Shown one piece after another: positions 25,329-33,883 of a stretch of 64,000 nt of DNA. This DNA is from Gemmatimonadota bacterium (GTDB lineage Bacteria; Gemmatimonadota; Gemmatimonadetes; Longimicrobiales; Gaopeijiaceae). Positions within the stretch are counted from its first letter, which is position 1. Every line of letters starts with the position of its first letter. The notes beneath the pieces were generated by a model. That model had not been told where the DNA came from, ran no database searches, and saw nothing but the letters and a program-made list of their open reading frames with translations. Made by a program: the position numbers and the translations under genes. The stretch spans positions 1 to 64,000 of the forward strand of contig JAUIEJ010000001.1 in assembly GCA_030428885.1 (NCBI GenBank). The letters run 5' to 3'.

Positions 25329-27017
25329 TCAGGCCCCGGCCGCCTCGCTTCCCCCCGTGAGCATGCTCACCGTGGTCCCCACCACCAGCACCACGACGGC
25401 GCCGATGACGTTGTGCCACAGGAACGCGATGTGGGACTGGAAGAAGGTGAAGTAGGCCACCGAGCCCATGCCGCAGAGCAGGCCGATGCCCGATCCCCAG
25501 CCGTTGGTGCGGGGCACCATGGCCAGAAGGAAGACGCCCAGGATCGAGCCGTAGAAGAACGACCCGAAGCGGTTCACCACCTCGATGAGAGACCCCAGGG
25601 TGGCCGCGAACGTCGCCACCACGCAGGCGAACGCGCCCCAGAACAGCGTGGCCACCTTCGACACGTTGAGATAGTGGGCGTCGGTGGCCTCGGGGCGCAC
25701 CCAACGGCGGTAGAAGTCGATGATGGTGGTGGTGGAGAGGGAGTTCAGCTCCGACGAGATCGACGACATGGCCGCGGCCATGATGGCGGCGATGAAGATG
25801 CCCGACAGTCCGATGGGCAGCTCGTTCAGGGCGAAGCGCGGAATGATGTAGTTCACGTCGCGACTCGATTCCCCCGTGACCGTTTCGGCCATGGCCAGGG
25901 CCTCGCCCCGGATCTCCTGCACCTGGGCTTCCCGCTCCAGGAACGTGCCCATGGCCGCGTCGGCCTCGGCGGCCTGGCCCGCGTCCCTCAGTCGGGTCAC
26001 TTCCAGGGCCACCGCCTCCCGCTCGCTGAAGGCCTGCCCGTAGCGGGACTCCAGCTCGGCGTAGGCCGCCGGATCGGAGTCCCGTACCTGCGCCTCGTGA
26101 TCCGGATTGAAGAGCAGGGGCGGGGTGACGAAGAGGTAGTAGACGAAGACGAGCACGCCCACCAGGAGCACCAACCCCTGCAGGGGGATCTTCCAGTAGG
26201 CGCTCATGAGGAGCGAGCTGCGGGCCTCGTCCACGTTCCGGGCCGCCAGATACCGCTGCACCTGGCTCTGGTCCGTACCGAAGTACGAGAGCATGAGGAA
26301 CGTGCCCCCGAGAATGCCCGACCAGAAGGTGTACTGCTCGGTGAGGGTGAACGAGAAGTCGAAGATCTGGAGCCGCCCCGTGGAGCCGGCGATGCGGAGC
26401 GCCTCGTCGGGGCTCACGGGCATCTGGGCGAAGAGCACGAACAGGATGCCGATGAGGGCCAGGATGATGAGGATCATCTGCTTCACGTCGGCCCAGGTCA
26501 CCGCCTGGATCCCGCCCAACATGGTGTAGGCCACCGTGGGCACGCCGATGACGGCCACCGACCACACCAGGGGCCAGCCGAAAATGGCCGAGAACACGAC
26601 GCCCGGCGCCGCCAGGATCGTCCCCACCGACATGCCCCGGGACAGCAGGAAGAGGAAGCTGGTGGCCGAGCGAGTGCCCGGGCCGAAGCGCCGTTCCAGG
26701 TATTCGTAGGCCGTGTAGACCTTGGCGCCGTGGAGGAACGGCACCAGGGTCACGCCCAGGATCACCATGGCCAGGGGCAGTCCGAAGTAGAACTGCACGA
26801 AGCGCATGCCGTCGGTGGCGCCCTGCCCCGTGGTGCCGATCATGGTCACGGCCGAGAGCTGGGTGGCCATGACCGACAGGCCCAACGCCCACCACGGCAG
26901 CGACCGGTTGGCCAGGAAGTAGCCCTCGATCTTGTCGGTGCCCTTCGATCGCCGCACGCCGTCCACCAGCACGTACCCGATGTAGCCCACCACGATGAGC
27001 CAGTTGATGGGATGCAT
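25329..27017 (-). CDS. Sodium:solute symporter (SSS family)
   Basis: 562 residues with about 13-14 hydrophobic helices. The first helices read INWLIVVGYIGYVLVDGVRRSKG and an SLPWWALGLSVMATQLSAVTMIG block typical of SSS; the GGIQAVTWADVKQ segment is the family fingerprint, and SSISSELNSLSTTTIIDFYRRW near residue 420 forms the second Na+ site region. A long hydrophilic loop with coiled-coil character (about 300-365) interrupts the helices, as in SSS proteins of Bacteroidota and Gemmatimonadota. The substrate is unknown. Its ATG overlaps the stop of a 53-residue membrane protein by one base (TGATG). Confidence 0.92.
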   Translation of the reverse strand: MHPINWLIVVGYIGYVLVDGVRRSKGTDKIEGYFLANRSLPWWALGLSVMATQLSAVTMIGTTGQGATDGMRFVQFYFGLPLAMVILGVTLVPFLHGAKVYTAYEYLERRFGPGTRSATSFLFLLSRGMSVGTILAAPGVVFSAIFGWPLVWSVAVIGVPTVAYTMLGGIQAVTWADVKQMILIILALIGILFVLFAQMPVSPDEALRIAGSTGRLQIFDFSFTLTEQYTFWSGILGGTFLMLSYFGTDQSQVQRYLAARNVDEARSSLLMSAYWKIPLQGLVLLVGVLVFVYYLFVTPPLLFNPDHEAQVRDSDPAAYAELESRYGQAFSEREAVALEVTRLRDAGQAAEADAAMGTFLEREAQVQEIRGEALAMAETVTGESSRDVNYIIPRFALNELPIGLSGIFIAAIMAAAMSSISSELNSLSTTTIIDFYRRWVRPEATDAHYLNVSKVATLFWGAFACVVATFAATLGSLIEVVNRFGSFFYGSILGVFLLAMVPRTNGWGSGIGLLCGMGSVAYFTFFQSHIAFLWHNVIGAVVVLVVGTTVSMLTGGSEAAGA

Positions 27018-27178
27018 CAGAGGCCGTACCGGGACTGGAGGAGCCAGAGCACCGCGAGGGCCACGGCCTGCACCGCGAAGACCCGGATCAGGGTGCGGTG
27101 GAACCGGGCGCGGGACGCCGCCGGATCGACGGAAGCCGGGCCCGAGGAGGGTTCGGGATGTTCGGGAGGGATCGACAT
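27017..27178 (-). CDS. Small single-helix membrane protein coupled to the SSS symporter
   Basis: A 53-residue open frame starting at ATG 27178, with GTGGAG upstream. It has a Pro/Ser-rich N-terminus, a basic stretch (SRARFHRTLIR) and one membrane helix (VFAVQAVALAVLWLLQ), ending YGL. Its TGA shares one base with the symporter ATG, so translation is probably coupled. By analogy with small subunits encoded ahead of some SSS and TRAP carriers it may assist assembly or stability; this is inference. No family recognised. Confidence 0.65.
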   Translation of the reverse strand: MSIPPEHPEPSSGPASVDPAASRARFHRTLIRVFAVQAVALAVLWLLQSRYGL

Positions 27179-27262
27179 GGCGTTCGAAACTCCACGGGGG
27201 GCGGGGTTCGCGCAACCGAGTGCGCGGCCCCGCCCCCCGGGGTCATTCGCGGGTCGCGAGGC

Positions 27263-28042
27263 TCAGCTCGCGGCGAACTCGTGGAGCGCGAACGCCGCGC
27301 CCTGGGGATCCATGCACACGCAGATGCGGTCGCCTCCGGGCACCTCCATGGGGCCGGCCATGACCTGACCGCCCTCGCCCTTCACCGTCTCCACCGCCCC
27401 GTCGAGATCGGCGGTGTTGACGTAGTAGAGCCACGCCGACACCGGCATCTCGGGCGTCTTGGTCATCATGCCTCCGTCGTCCATGGGGGCCCCGGGACGC
27501 CGGAAGAGCTGGTAGATGCCCGCCTCGCCCATGTCCATGGCCACGCCCTTCTCCCACCCGAAGAGGTCGGAGTAGAAGGCAAAGGCCTTCTCGTAGTCGC
27601 CGCTCATGAGCTCGTGCCAGGACATCTCGCCGGGACTCGGCCGCCCTCCCTCGGGCATGTCGCCGGCCGGCGTGAAGGGGCAGAACACCGCGCCGAACGG
27701 ATCGGCGAGCACGGCGAAGCGGCCCACCGTGGGGATGTCCTGGGGCGGCACGATGACGTTCCCCCCGAGCTCCTGCGCCCGGGCCACCGTGGCGTCGACG
27801 TCGGGGGTGGTGATGTAGGCGAGCCAGTGGGGCGGCGCTCCCTGGGCCTGGGCCTCGGGGGGGAGGGGCATGAGGCCCCCGATGGGGGTCTCTCCGGCGG
27901 TCCACATGTCGTAGGGGTCCTGGGCGCCCTCGAAGGGGGTCAGGGTCCACCCCACCACCTTGCCGTAGAAGTCCTTCGCCCCGTCGGTGTCGGTGGTCAT
28001 GAGGTCGTACCAGACGTGACGGCCCTTCTGCACTTCGCTCAT
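27263..28042 (-). CDS. Two-domain VOC family protein
   Basis: 259 residues with two VOC modules. Each begins with a hydrophobic strand then FYGKVVGWTLTPF or FYSDLFGWEKGVAM, and ends with a DP-x-GA-x-F segment (ADPFGAVFCPF, MDPQGAAFALH). It resembles the VOC protein at 22160-22948 in architecture and probably arose from the same ancestor. The C-terminal domain contains an unusual Met-rich stretch (MDDGGMMTKTPEM). Related proteins are described as hydroxylase-associated or unknown; no reaction can be given. Confidence 0.88.
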   Translation of the reverse strand: MSEVQKGRHVWYDLMTTDTDGAKDFYGKVVGWTLTPFEGAQDPYDMWTAGETPIGGLMPLPPEAQAQGAPPHWLAYITTPDVDATVARAQELGGNVIVPPQDIPTVGRFAVLADPFGAVFCPFTPAGDMPEGGRPSPGEMSWHELMSGDYEKAFAFYSDLFGWEKGVAMDMGEAGIYQLFRRPGAPMDDGGMMTKTPEMPVSAWLYYVNTADLDGAVETVKGEGGQVMAGPMEVPGGDRICVCMDPQGAAFALHEFAAS

Positions 28043-28128
28043 CCTCGTCCTCCCAGTCGTCGGTTCACGTGTGGTGCGCAGACCCCGCGTTGGGTCGCGC
28101 CGTGCAGGGGTTCGGCCCCCCGCGGGCC

Positions 28129-28149
28129 CGGCTCCTCCTGCCGGAGCCG
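28129..28149 (-). terminator. Small hairpin after the DinB gene
   Basis: CGGCTCC/GGAGCCG with a 7-base loop abuts the DinB stop codon. Short and without a T-tract on the minus strand, so weak. Confidence 0.4.
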
Positions 28150-28647
28150 TCAGCTTCCCGGCTGCTTGAACACCCCGTCCTTGCCGGCCACCCTCCGGGC
28201 CAGGGCGAGCTGGCCGCTGTGGTAGGCCTGATGGAACGCCAGGAGCGCCAGCAGACCTCCGAGGGTGGTGGTGCCGCCGAAGGGGTGGGGCAGTCCGTCC
28301 CGGGCCAGATCGGCGTCCGAGAGTCGGGCTACCGTGTCCAGACAGCGCTCCTTCGAGGCAAGAAACGCACCCCGCAGGGCCCCGAAGTCGAAGGCCTCGT
28401 CGGGCGAGAGCACCGGGTCGTTCCAGTTCCGGTCGAGCCCGGGGTCGGTCCACACCGGCTCGGCGCCCACGAGGGCCATCATCTGGTTCTGCACGTTGGT
28501 CAGGTGTCCCAGGATCCAGTTGGCGCAATTGCCTCCGGTGGTGGGACTGGCCAGGGACTCCTCCTGGGTCAGATCCCCGGTGTGGGCCTCCACCGAGCCG
28601 TACACCAGGTCGAACTGGGCACGCAGCATCTCCGTCGTCGTCGTCAT
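28150..28647 (-). CDS. DinB/YfiT-type four-helix metalloprotein
   Basis: 165 residues, the usual DinB length. The first helix MLRAQFDLVYGSVEAHTGDL is followed by NWILGHLTNVQNQMMALVG, whose His is the first metal ligand. The last helix LLALLAFHQAYHSGQLALARRV holds the H-x3-H pair. DinB-fold proteins bind divalent metals and include bacillithiol- or mycothiol-dependent transferases; the thiol partner here is unknown. The start overlaps the stop of the MarR gene (ATGA), so it probably belongs to the MarR regulon. Confidence 0.88.
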   Translation of the reverse strand: MTTTTEMLRAQFDLVYGSVEAHTGDLTQEESLASPTTGGNCANWILGHLTNVQNQMMALVGAEPVWTDPGLDRNWNDPVLSPDEAFDFGALRGAFLASKERCLDTVARLSDADLARDGLPHPFGGTTTLGGLLALLAFHQAYHSGQLALARRVAGKDGVFKQPGS

Positions 28648-29111
28648 TCGTCTTCGCTCCGTTCGAGATCCACTCGTGTGAAGTCGGCGATGGCCCGCAT
28701 CACCGCCTGGAAGCCCGCCAGATCCCGGGCGTCGATGCGCCGATAGATGCCCTCTTCCATCCACTCCAGCCGCTCCCGGAGCTCGGTGGCGATCCGGCTT
28801 CCCTCGGGCGTCGTGGAGACGAGCACCGAACGGCGGTCGTCGGGATTGGGACTCCGGGCCACCAGTCCCCGCGCCTCGAGGCGATCGAGCATGCTCGTGA
28901 GGGTCGACGGCTTGTGGCCGAAGACCCGGGTCAGCCGGGAGATGGGGCAGGGGCCGTAGAGCGTCGTGTACGAGAGCAGGTGGCCTTCGCCGGGCTCCAC
29001 CCCCCGGGACCGGGAGTCGGCCTCCATGTACTCGCCGAGCTGGCGCGTGGCCTTGTGCAGCGGCGAGACGAACTGGAGCGGCTTCGGTCGTTCGGTTCCG
29101 GATGCGGACAT
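28644..29111 (-). CDS. MarR-family transcriptional regulator
   Basis: 155 residues from the ATG at 29111. The winged helix is clear: PISRLTRVFGHKPSTLTSMLDRLEARGLVARSPNPDDRRSVLV contains the recognition helix and the conserved D-x-R-S/A wing motif. MarR proteins are dimeric repressors that lose DNA affinity on binding phenolic or oxidant ligands. It leads a two-gene unit with the DinB protein. A dyad TCGGAAA-N6-TTTCGGA lies just upstream of its start and is the likely operator; the divergent exporter operon could be a second target. Confidence 0.92.
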   Translation of the reverse strand: MSASGTERPKPLQFVSPLHKATRQLGEYMEADSRSRGVEPGEGHLLSYTTLYGPCPISRLTRVFGHKPSTLTSMLDRLEARGLVARSPNPDDRRSVLVSTTPEGSRIATELRERLEWMEEGIYRRIDARDLAGFQAVMRAIADFTRVDLERSEDE

Positions 29112-29123
29112 GAAACTACGATA

Positions 29124-29143
29124 TCGGAAAGAACGATTTCGGA
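29124..29143. promoter_or_regulatory. Candidate MarR operator
   Basis: The imperfect palindrome TCgGAAA-GAACGA-TTTCgGA (6 of 7 arm positions symmetric) begins 12 bases upstream of the MarR start codon. The size and position fit MarR autoregulation. Confidence 0.5.
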
Positions 29144-29189
29144 CAATACGAACTCGCAACGCTTTCGTACCGAGGGTTGTACAGGTCTC

Positions 29190-29216
29190 CTAACACCTCC
29201 AGGTGTCAGGCGTTAG
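29190..29216. promoter_or_regulatory. Nested inverted repeat upstream of the export operon
   Basis: ACACCT-CC-AGGTGT (29193-29206) is a perfect 6-bp-arm dyad, enclosed by CTAAC (29190-29194) and GTTAG (29212-29216). It lies about 110 bases before the exporter start in the intergenic region shared with the MarR gene. A regulatory role is inferred. Confidence 0.4.
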
Positions 29217-29327
29217 GGCGCCCGCCCCCACGGAACCTCGGGTTCGGGACCGGCGTAGTCGGTGGCCTCCGTCGCGCCGACGGTTCGGGCCGGGCCTGCT
29301 CCCCTCACTGCTCCACGGGCGACGCAC

Positions 29328-31079
29328 ATGGCGACCAACGCATTCCGTACCACCTCGGGGGCGGGACTCAGTCCCGGCCCCGCCGCCGCCGCAGAGGTCC
29401 ACGCCGGACCCCCACCGCTGCGGCGCCTCTACGCGCTCCTGCTGCCCGAGCGGCAGGACATCTTCACGGTGCTCCTCTTCGCCGTCCTGGCGGGGGTGCT
29501 CTACCTCGCCACGCCCCTGGCCGTGGACGCCCTGGTCAACAGCCTCACCTTCGGCGCGGCGGAGGGGGTCTACGTCCAGGCCCTGGTCATCCTGGCCCTC
29601 GGGCTGTTCGGCTTCCTCTGTCTCCTGGGCCTGGTCAAAGCCGCCCAGTACTGGGTGACGGAGCTGATCCAGCAGCGCATGTTCGTGCGCCTCACGGCCG
29701 ACCTCGCCTACCGGCTGCCCCGGGTGCGCATGGAGGCGCTGGATCAGAAGCTCGGACCCGACCTGGTCAACCGGTTCTTCGACGTGGTCACCGTGCAGAA
29801 GTCGGCGGCCCTCCTCCTCCTGGACGGGGTGAACCTGGTCCTCGGGGCGGCCATCGGCCTGGTGATCCTCGGGTTCTACCACCCCTTCCTCCTGGTCTTC
29901 GACCTCCTGCTCCTGGCCTACCTCGCCGTGATCCCCCTCACCCTGGGGCGCGGGGCGGTGGAGAGCGCCATCGAGGAGTCCTACGCGAAGCACGCCGTGG
30001 CTTCGTGGCTCGAGCAGGTCGCCATGTTTCCCTACGTCTTCAAGATGGACGGGGCCCCCCGCCTCGCCTGCGACCGGGCCAATGCCCTGGCCGAGACCTA
30101 TCTCGACACGCGGAAGCGGCACTGGCGGATCGTCTTCCGGCAGATCGTGGCGTTTCTCAGCCTCCAGGCCGCGGCCTCGGCGGCGCTCCTGGGGCTGGGG
30201 GGCCTGCTGGTGCTCGAGGCCGAGCTCACCCTGGGGCAGTTGGTGGCCGCCGAGATCATCGTTTCGGCCATCGTGGCCAATCTGGCCTCTCTCGGGAAGC
30301 ACGCCGAGGCGTTCTACGACGCCCTCGCCGCCGTGGACAAGATCGGCTACGTGGTGGATCTGCCCGTGGAGCGGGAGGGCGGCGATGCGGCCTCGGAGGG
30401 GGCGGGCGCCGGGGCCGAGGTGGAGGTGAGCGACCTGGGCTTCGGCTACGATCCGGCCCGGCCCGTTCTCCAGGGGGTCTCCCTGCGCCTCGAGCCGGGA
30501 GAGCGAGTGGCCCTGGTGGGTGCGGCGGGATACGGCACGTCGACGCTCATGGACATCCTCATGGGGATCCGACCGCCCCAGGAGGGCACGATCCGGGTGG
30601 ACGGCATCGACGTCCGGGACTGGGACCTCCCCGAACTGCGGCGCACCGCGGTCCTGGTGCGCGGGCAGGACCTGGTGGAGACCACGATCTTCGAAAACGT
30701 GCGCTTCGGCCGGGAGTACATCTCCCGCCAGGACGTGCAACAGGCGCTGGAGGGCGTGGGACTCCTCCAGGACATCATGCGCCTGCCGGCGGGCCTCGAC
30801 ACCCCGCTCATGGTGGGGGGACGGCCGCTGTCGTCGTCCCAGCGGAGCCGCCTGATCCTGGCCCGGGCCATCGCGGGCCGGCCCCGCCTCCTGCTTCTGG
30901 ACGAGAACCTGGAGAACCTGGAGCCCCAGACCTTCTCCGAGCTCACGGACTTCGTCTTCGACCGCGACCACGCGTGGACCCTGGTGGTGGCCACCCGGGA
31001 CGTGGACGTGCTCCAGCGCTGCGACCGCAGCATCGACATGGCGAGCTTCGGACCCATGCGGACGGGAGTCACGGGATGA
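29328..31079 (+). CDS. ABC exporter half-transporter with degenerate nucleotide-binding domain
   Basis: 583 residues. Residues 1-330 form an exporter-type membrane domain with about six helices; no N-terminal peptidase domain is seen. The ATP-binding domain (about 365-583) has lost several catalytic elements. Walker A reads GAAGYGTST with Thr404 in place of the Lys; the signature is LSSSQ (501-505) rather than LSGGQ; the H-loop segment reads LVVATRDV without the His. Walker B LLLLDEN (Asp525, Glu526) and a Q-loop Gln remain. The reading frame is intact and conserved in pattern, so this is not a decaying gene by appearance. It heads an operon with HlyD- and TolC-type partners, implying export across both membranes. 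Confidence 0.85.
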   Translation: MATNAFRTTSGAGLSPGPAAAAEVHAGPPPLRRLYALLLPERQDIFTVLLFAVLAGVLYLATPLAVDALVNSLTFGAAEGVYVQALVILALGLFGFLCLLGLVKAAQYWVTELIQQRMFVRLTADLAYRLPRVRMEALDQKLGPDLVNRFFDVVTVQKSAALLLLDGVNLVLGAAIGLVILGFYHPFLLVFDLLLLAYLAVIPLTLGRGAVESAIEESYAKHAVASWLEQVAMFPYVFKMDGAPRLACDRANALAETYLDTRKRHWRIVFRQIVAFLSLQAAASAALLGLGGLLVLEAELTLGQLVAAEIIVSAIVANLASLGKHAEAFYDALAAVDKIGYVVDLPVEREGGDAASEGAGAGAEVEVSDLGFGYDPARPVLQGVSLRLEPGERVALVGAAGYGTSTLMDILMGIRPPQEGTIRVDGIDVRDWDLPELRRTAVLVRGQDLVETTIFENVRFGREYISRQDVQQALEGVGLLQDIMRLPAGLDTPLMVGGRPLSSSQRSRLILARAIAGRPRLLLLDENLENLEPQTFSELTDFVFDRDHAWTLVVATRDVDVLQRCDRSIDMASFGPMRTGVTG

Positions 31080-32401
31080 GCACGCACCGCAATCGGGCCG
31101 CCGAGGCCCTGCCCATGCTCGACCACCGGGCCGACTTCCCCAGCATGGACCGGGTGCAATCGCCCCCCATCGTCCGGAAGTTCGGGCGCATCGCCGCCGT
31201 GGTGTTCGTGTCGTACGTGCTGCTGATCCTCGTCCTCCCCTGGCAACAGTTCGTCCGGGGGTCGGGACGGGTCGTGGCCTTCGATCCCCTGGAGCGCCCC
31301 CAGGTCCTGGAAGCGCCCCTCTCGGGCCGTCTCGTGGTCTCCAACGTGGTGGAGGGCCAGCGGGTGGCGGCGGGCGACGTGCTCTTCGAGATGGCCGACA
31401 ACGACCCCGAGCTCCGGGCCAATCTCGAGACCCAGCGGGTCGCCGCCGAGGCGAGGCTGGAGGCCGCCGCCCGGACGCTGTCCGGCCTGCGCTCCCAGCT
31501 CGCCCAGAAGCGGGAGGCCCTGCCCGAGGCCGTGGCCGCCGCCGAGCAGAAGCTCGACGCGGCGCGCTTCGCCGCCCGCACCGCCGCGCTCCAGTTCGAG
31601 CGGATCCAGGGGTTGTACGACAATCCTCTGGGCGGATTGGTGTCCCAGCGGGAGCTGGAGCTCGCCACCCTGGAGCGCGACCGCACGGCGGCGTCGCTGG
31701 CCCAGGCCGAGGCCGAGCGGCGCAAGGCGGAGCTCGATGGGCAGGCCGATCTGGAGAGCACCCGCGCTTCGGTGGAAAAGGCCCGGGGCGACTCGGCGTC
31801 GGCGGCCCAGTCCCTCGCCTCCATCCGGAGCCGGGTCAACGAGACCGAGCGCCTCCGGGTGGTGGCCCCTCGCGACGGCATCATCTCGGGAATCGCGGCC
31901 ACCGAGGGCACGTTCCTGAGCGCCGGAAAGGCGCTGGCGACCCTGGTGCCCGATACGGAGAACCGCACGGTCGAGCTCTGGCTGGACGGCAACGACGTGC
32001 CCCTGGTCCACGCCCGGGAGCTGAACCCCGATGGGTCGGTGGCCCAGGAGGGTAGTCTCGTGCGACTCCAGTTCGAGGGGTGGCCTGCCGTGCAGTTCGT
32101 GGGATGGCCCTCGGTGGCCCGGGGGACCTTCGGCGGCGAGGTCGCCCTCATCGACCCCAGCGACGACGGAACGGGGCGGTTTCGCGTGCTCGTGATTCCC
32201 AAGCCCGACGTGGTGAACGACGGCCGCGACATCGTGCCGTGGCCCGGACCCCGGTGGCTGCGCCAGGGCGCCCAGGTCAACGGGTGGGTGCTCCTCAATC
32301 GGGTGCCCCTCTGGTACGAGATCTGGCGTCAGTTGAACGGTTTTCCCCCGGCCCTCACCGAGGCCCCGGCGGGGTCGTATCCCGCCGCGGGGTCGAAATG
32401 A
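31076..32401 (+). CDS. HlyD-family periplasmic adaptor subunit
   Basis: 441 residues, ATGA-coupled to the ABC gene. A short cytoplasmic N-terminus is followed by one membrane helix (RIAAVVFVSYVLLILVLPW, about 38-57). The biotinyl-lipoyl half-motifs come next (LEAPLSGRLVVSNVVEGQRVAAGDVLFEM), then about 150 residues of coiled coil (AAAEQKLDAARFAARTAALQFERIQ onwards), the second lipoyl half (RVVAPRDGIISGIAATEGTFLSAG) and a C-terminal beta-barrel/membrane-proximal region. It links the inner-membrane ABC protein to the outer-membrane channel encoded next. Confidence 0.9.
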   Translation: MSTHRNRAAEALPMLDHRADFPSMDRVQSPPIVRKFGRIAAVVFVSYVLLILVLPWQQFVRGSGRVVAFDPLERPQVLEAPLSGRLVVSNVVEGQRVAAGDVLFEMADNDPELRANLETQRVAAEARLEAAARTLSGLRSQLAQKREALPEAVAAAEQKLDAARFAARTAALQFERIQGLYDNPLGGLVSQRELELATLERDRTAASLAQAEAERRKAELDGQADLESTRASVEKARGDSASAAQSLASIRSRVNETERLRVVAPRDGIISGIAATEGTFLSAGKALATLVPDTENRTVELWLDGNDVPLVHARELNPDGSVAQEGSLVRLQFEGWPAVQFVGWPSVARGTFGGEVALIDPSDDGTGRFRVLVIPKPDVVNDGRDIVPWPGPRWLRQGAQVNGWVLLNRVPLWYEIWRQLNGFPPALTEAPAGSYPAAGSK

Positions 32402-33804
32402 GCCGGGCGGCGTGGATCGGCGCGGCCGCAGGCGTCTGCCTGGCATGGTCGGGACCGGGGGCGGCCCAGGCGCCCGGGCCCCTGGACCTCGAGCGGGTCC
32501 TGACCTCGGTGGAGGCGGCCTATCCGCCGCTCCTGGCCGCCCGGATCGAGCGGGACCTGGCCGACGGGCGCCTGAGGGCCGCCCGGGGGGTCTACGACCT
32601 CGAGGTCTTCGCCAAGCTCAAGGCCACCCCCGACGGCTACTACGAGTACTCCACGGTGGAAGCCGGGGCCGAGCAGTTCCTGGGCTTGTGGGGCGCCGCC
32701 CTCTACGGCGGATACCGCCTCACCGGGGGCGAAGACCTTCCGGACTACTACCCCCAACGGACCCAGGGCGACGGGGAGGCCACGGTGGGACTCCGCCTGC
32801 CCCTGCTGAAGGGCGGGGCCATCGACGAGGAGCGGGCCCAGGTGGCCCGGGCCGAGATCGGCGCCCGGGCGGCCGATCCGGTGGTGGAGCGGCAGCGCCT
32901 CGATTTCGTCCGGGCCGGGACCGTGGCCTGGGCGCGATGGGTGGCGGCGGGCCGGAAGCTCGCCGTGTCCCGGGAGCTGCTGCGCCTCGCCCGGGACCGG
33001 GCGGCGGCCCTGGAGGAACAGGTGGCCGGGGGACTTCGGGCCGACATCGTCCTGGTGGACAATCGGCGCCTGGTGGTGGACCGGGAGATCGGGGTGCTGG
33101 ACGCCGAACGGGCGTTCCGCGGGGCCGCCCTGGCGCTCTCGCTCCTCTACCGCGGCCCCGACGGCACCCCGGTGGTCCCCGGCGAGGACCAGCTTCCCGT
33201 CGATTCCCTCGGTCCGTCGTCGGTTCCCGGGGCTGTGGACCCGGAGGGGGCCGTGGAGGCGGCGCTGGCCCGGCGCCCCGAGTTGACCCTCCTGGCCCTG
33301 AAGGCCGAATCGGCCGAGGTCGATGCGGCGCTGGCCCGCAACGGACTTCTGCCCCAGGTCCACGCCAGCGTGGAGGCCGGGCGGAACTTCGGCGAGGAGC
33401 GGTACGCCGACCGATCGGCGACGGAGCTCCGGCTGGGGGTCGAGGTGAAGCTCCCCGTCCAGCGGCGGGAGGCGGGGGGCAAGACCCTCCAGGCCGAGGC
33501 CGGTCTCGACCGGCTCTACCGGGAACTGGCCTTCGCCCGGGAGACCATCGCCGCCGAGGTGCGGGACGCGGCGACGGCCCTGGAGGCGGCCGTGGCCCGG
33601 ATGGACCGCGCCGCCCTCAACGTGGAGCTGGCGCTGGAACTGCAGGCGGCCGAGCAAGCCCTCTTCCAGGCGGGTTCGTCGGATCTGCTGGCCCTCCAGC
33701 TCCGGGAGCAGGCGGCCTTCGACGCCCGGATGAAGGCCGTGGATGCCTGGCTCGACGCCTGGAGCGCGTGGGCCGACTGGCAGGCCGCGGTGGCCGGGCC
33801 CTGA
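32398..33804 (+). CDS. TolC-family outer membrane efflux protein
   Basis: 468 residues, ATGA-coupled to the adaptor gene. A signal peptide (AWIGAAAGVCLAWSGPGAAQA) precedes the two OEP repeats: long helical hairpins such as QVARAEIGARAADPVVERQRLDFVRAGTVAW and a second set from LARRPELTLLALKAESAEVDAALARNGLLPQV, with short beta strands that insert in the outer membrane (YEYSTVEAGAEQFLGLWGAALYGGYRL). It supplies the exit duct of this tripartite exporter. Confidence 0.9.
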   Translation: MSRAAWIGAAAGVCLAWSGPGAAQAPGPLDLERVLTSVEAAYPPLLAARIERDLADGRLRAARGVYDLEVFAKLKATPDGYYEYSTVEAGAEQFLGLWGAALYGGYRLTGGEDLPDYYPQRTQGDGEATVGLRLPLLKGGAIDEERAQVARAEIGARAADPVVERQRLDFVRAGTVAWARWVAAGRKLAVSRELLRLARDRAAALEEQVAGGLRADIVLVDNRRLVVDREIGVLDAERAFRGAALALSLLYRGPDGTPVVPGEDQLPVDSLGPSSVPGAVDPEGAVEAALARRPELTLLALKAESAEVDAALARNGLLPQVHASVEAGRNFGEERYADRSATELRLGVEVKLPVQRREAGGKTLQAEAGLDRLYRELAFARETIAAEVRDAATALEAAVARMDRAALNVELALELQAAEQALFQAGSSDLLALQLREQAAFDARMKAVDAWLDAWSAWADWQAAVAGP

Positions 33805-33846
33805 GCTCCCGCACGAAACCTCTCCCCGTGCCGTTCCGTCCTGGAT

Positions 33847-33863
33847 GTCGTACACTGTACGAC
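33847..33863. promoter_or_regulatory. Candidate PadR operator
   Basis: GTCGTACA-C-TGTACGAC is a perfect inverted repeat with 8-bp arms and a one-base centre, 21 bases before the start of the ADOP permease gene whose operon includes padR. TGTAC-type dyads are typical PadR targets. Confidence 0.65.
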
Positions 33864-33883
33864 AACCCCGAACGGTCCCGCTC

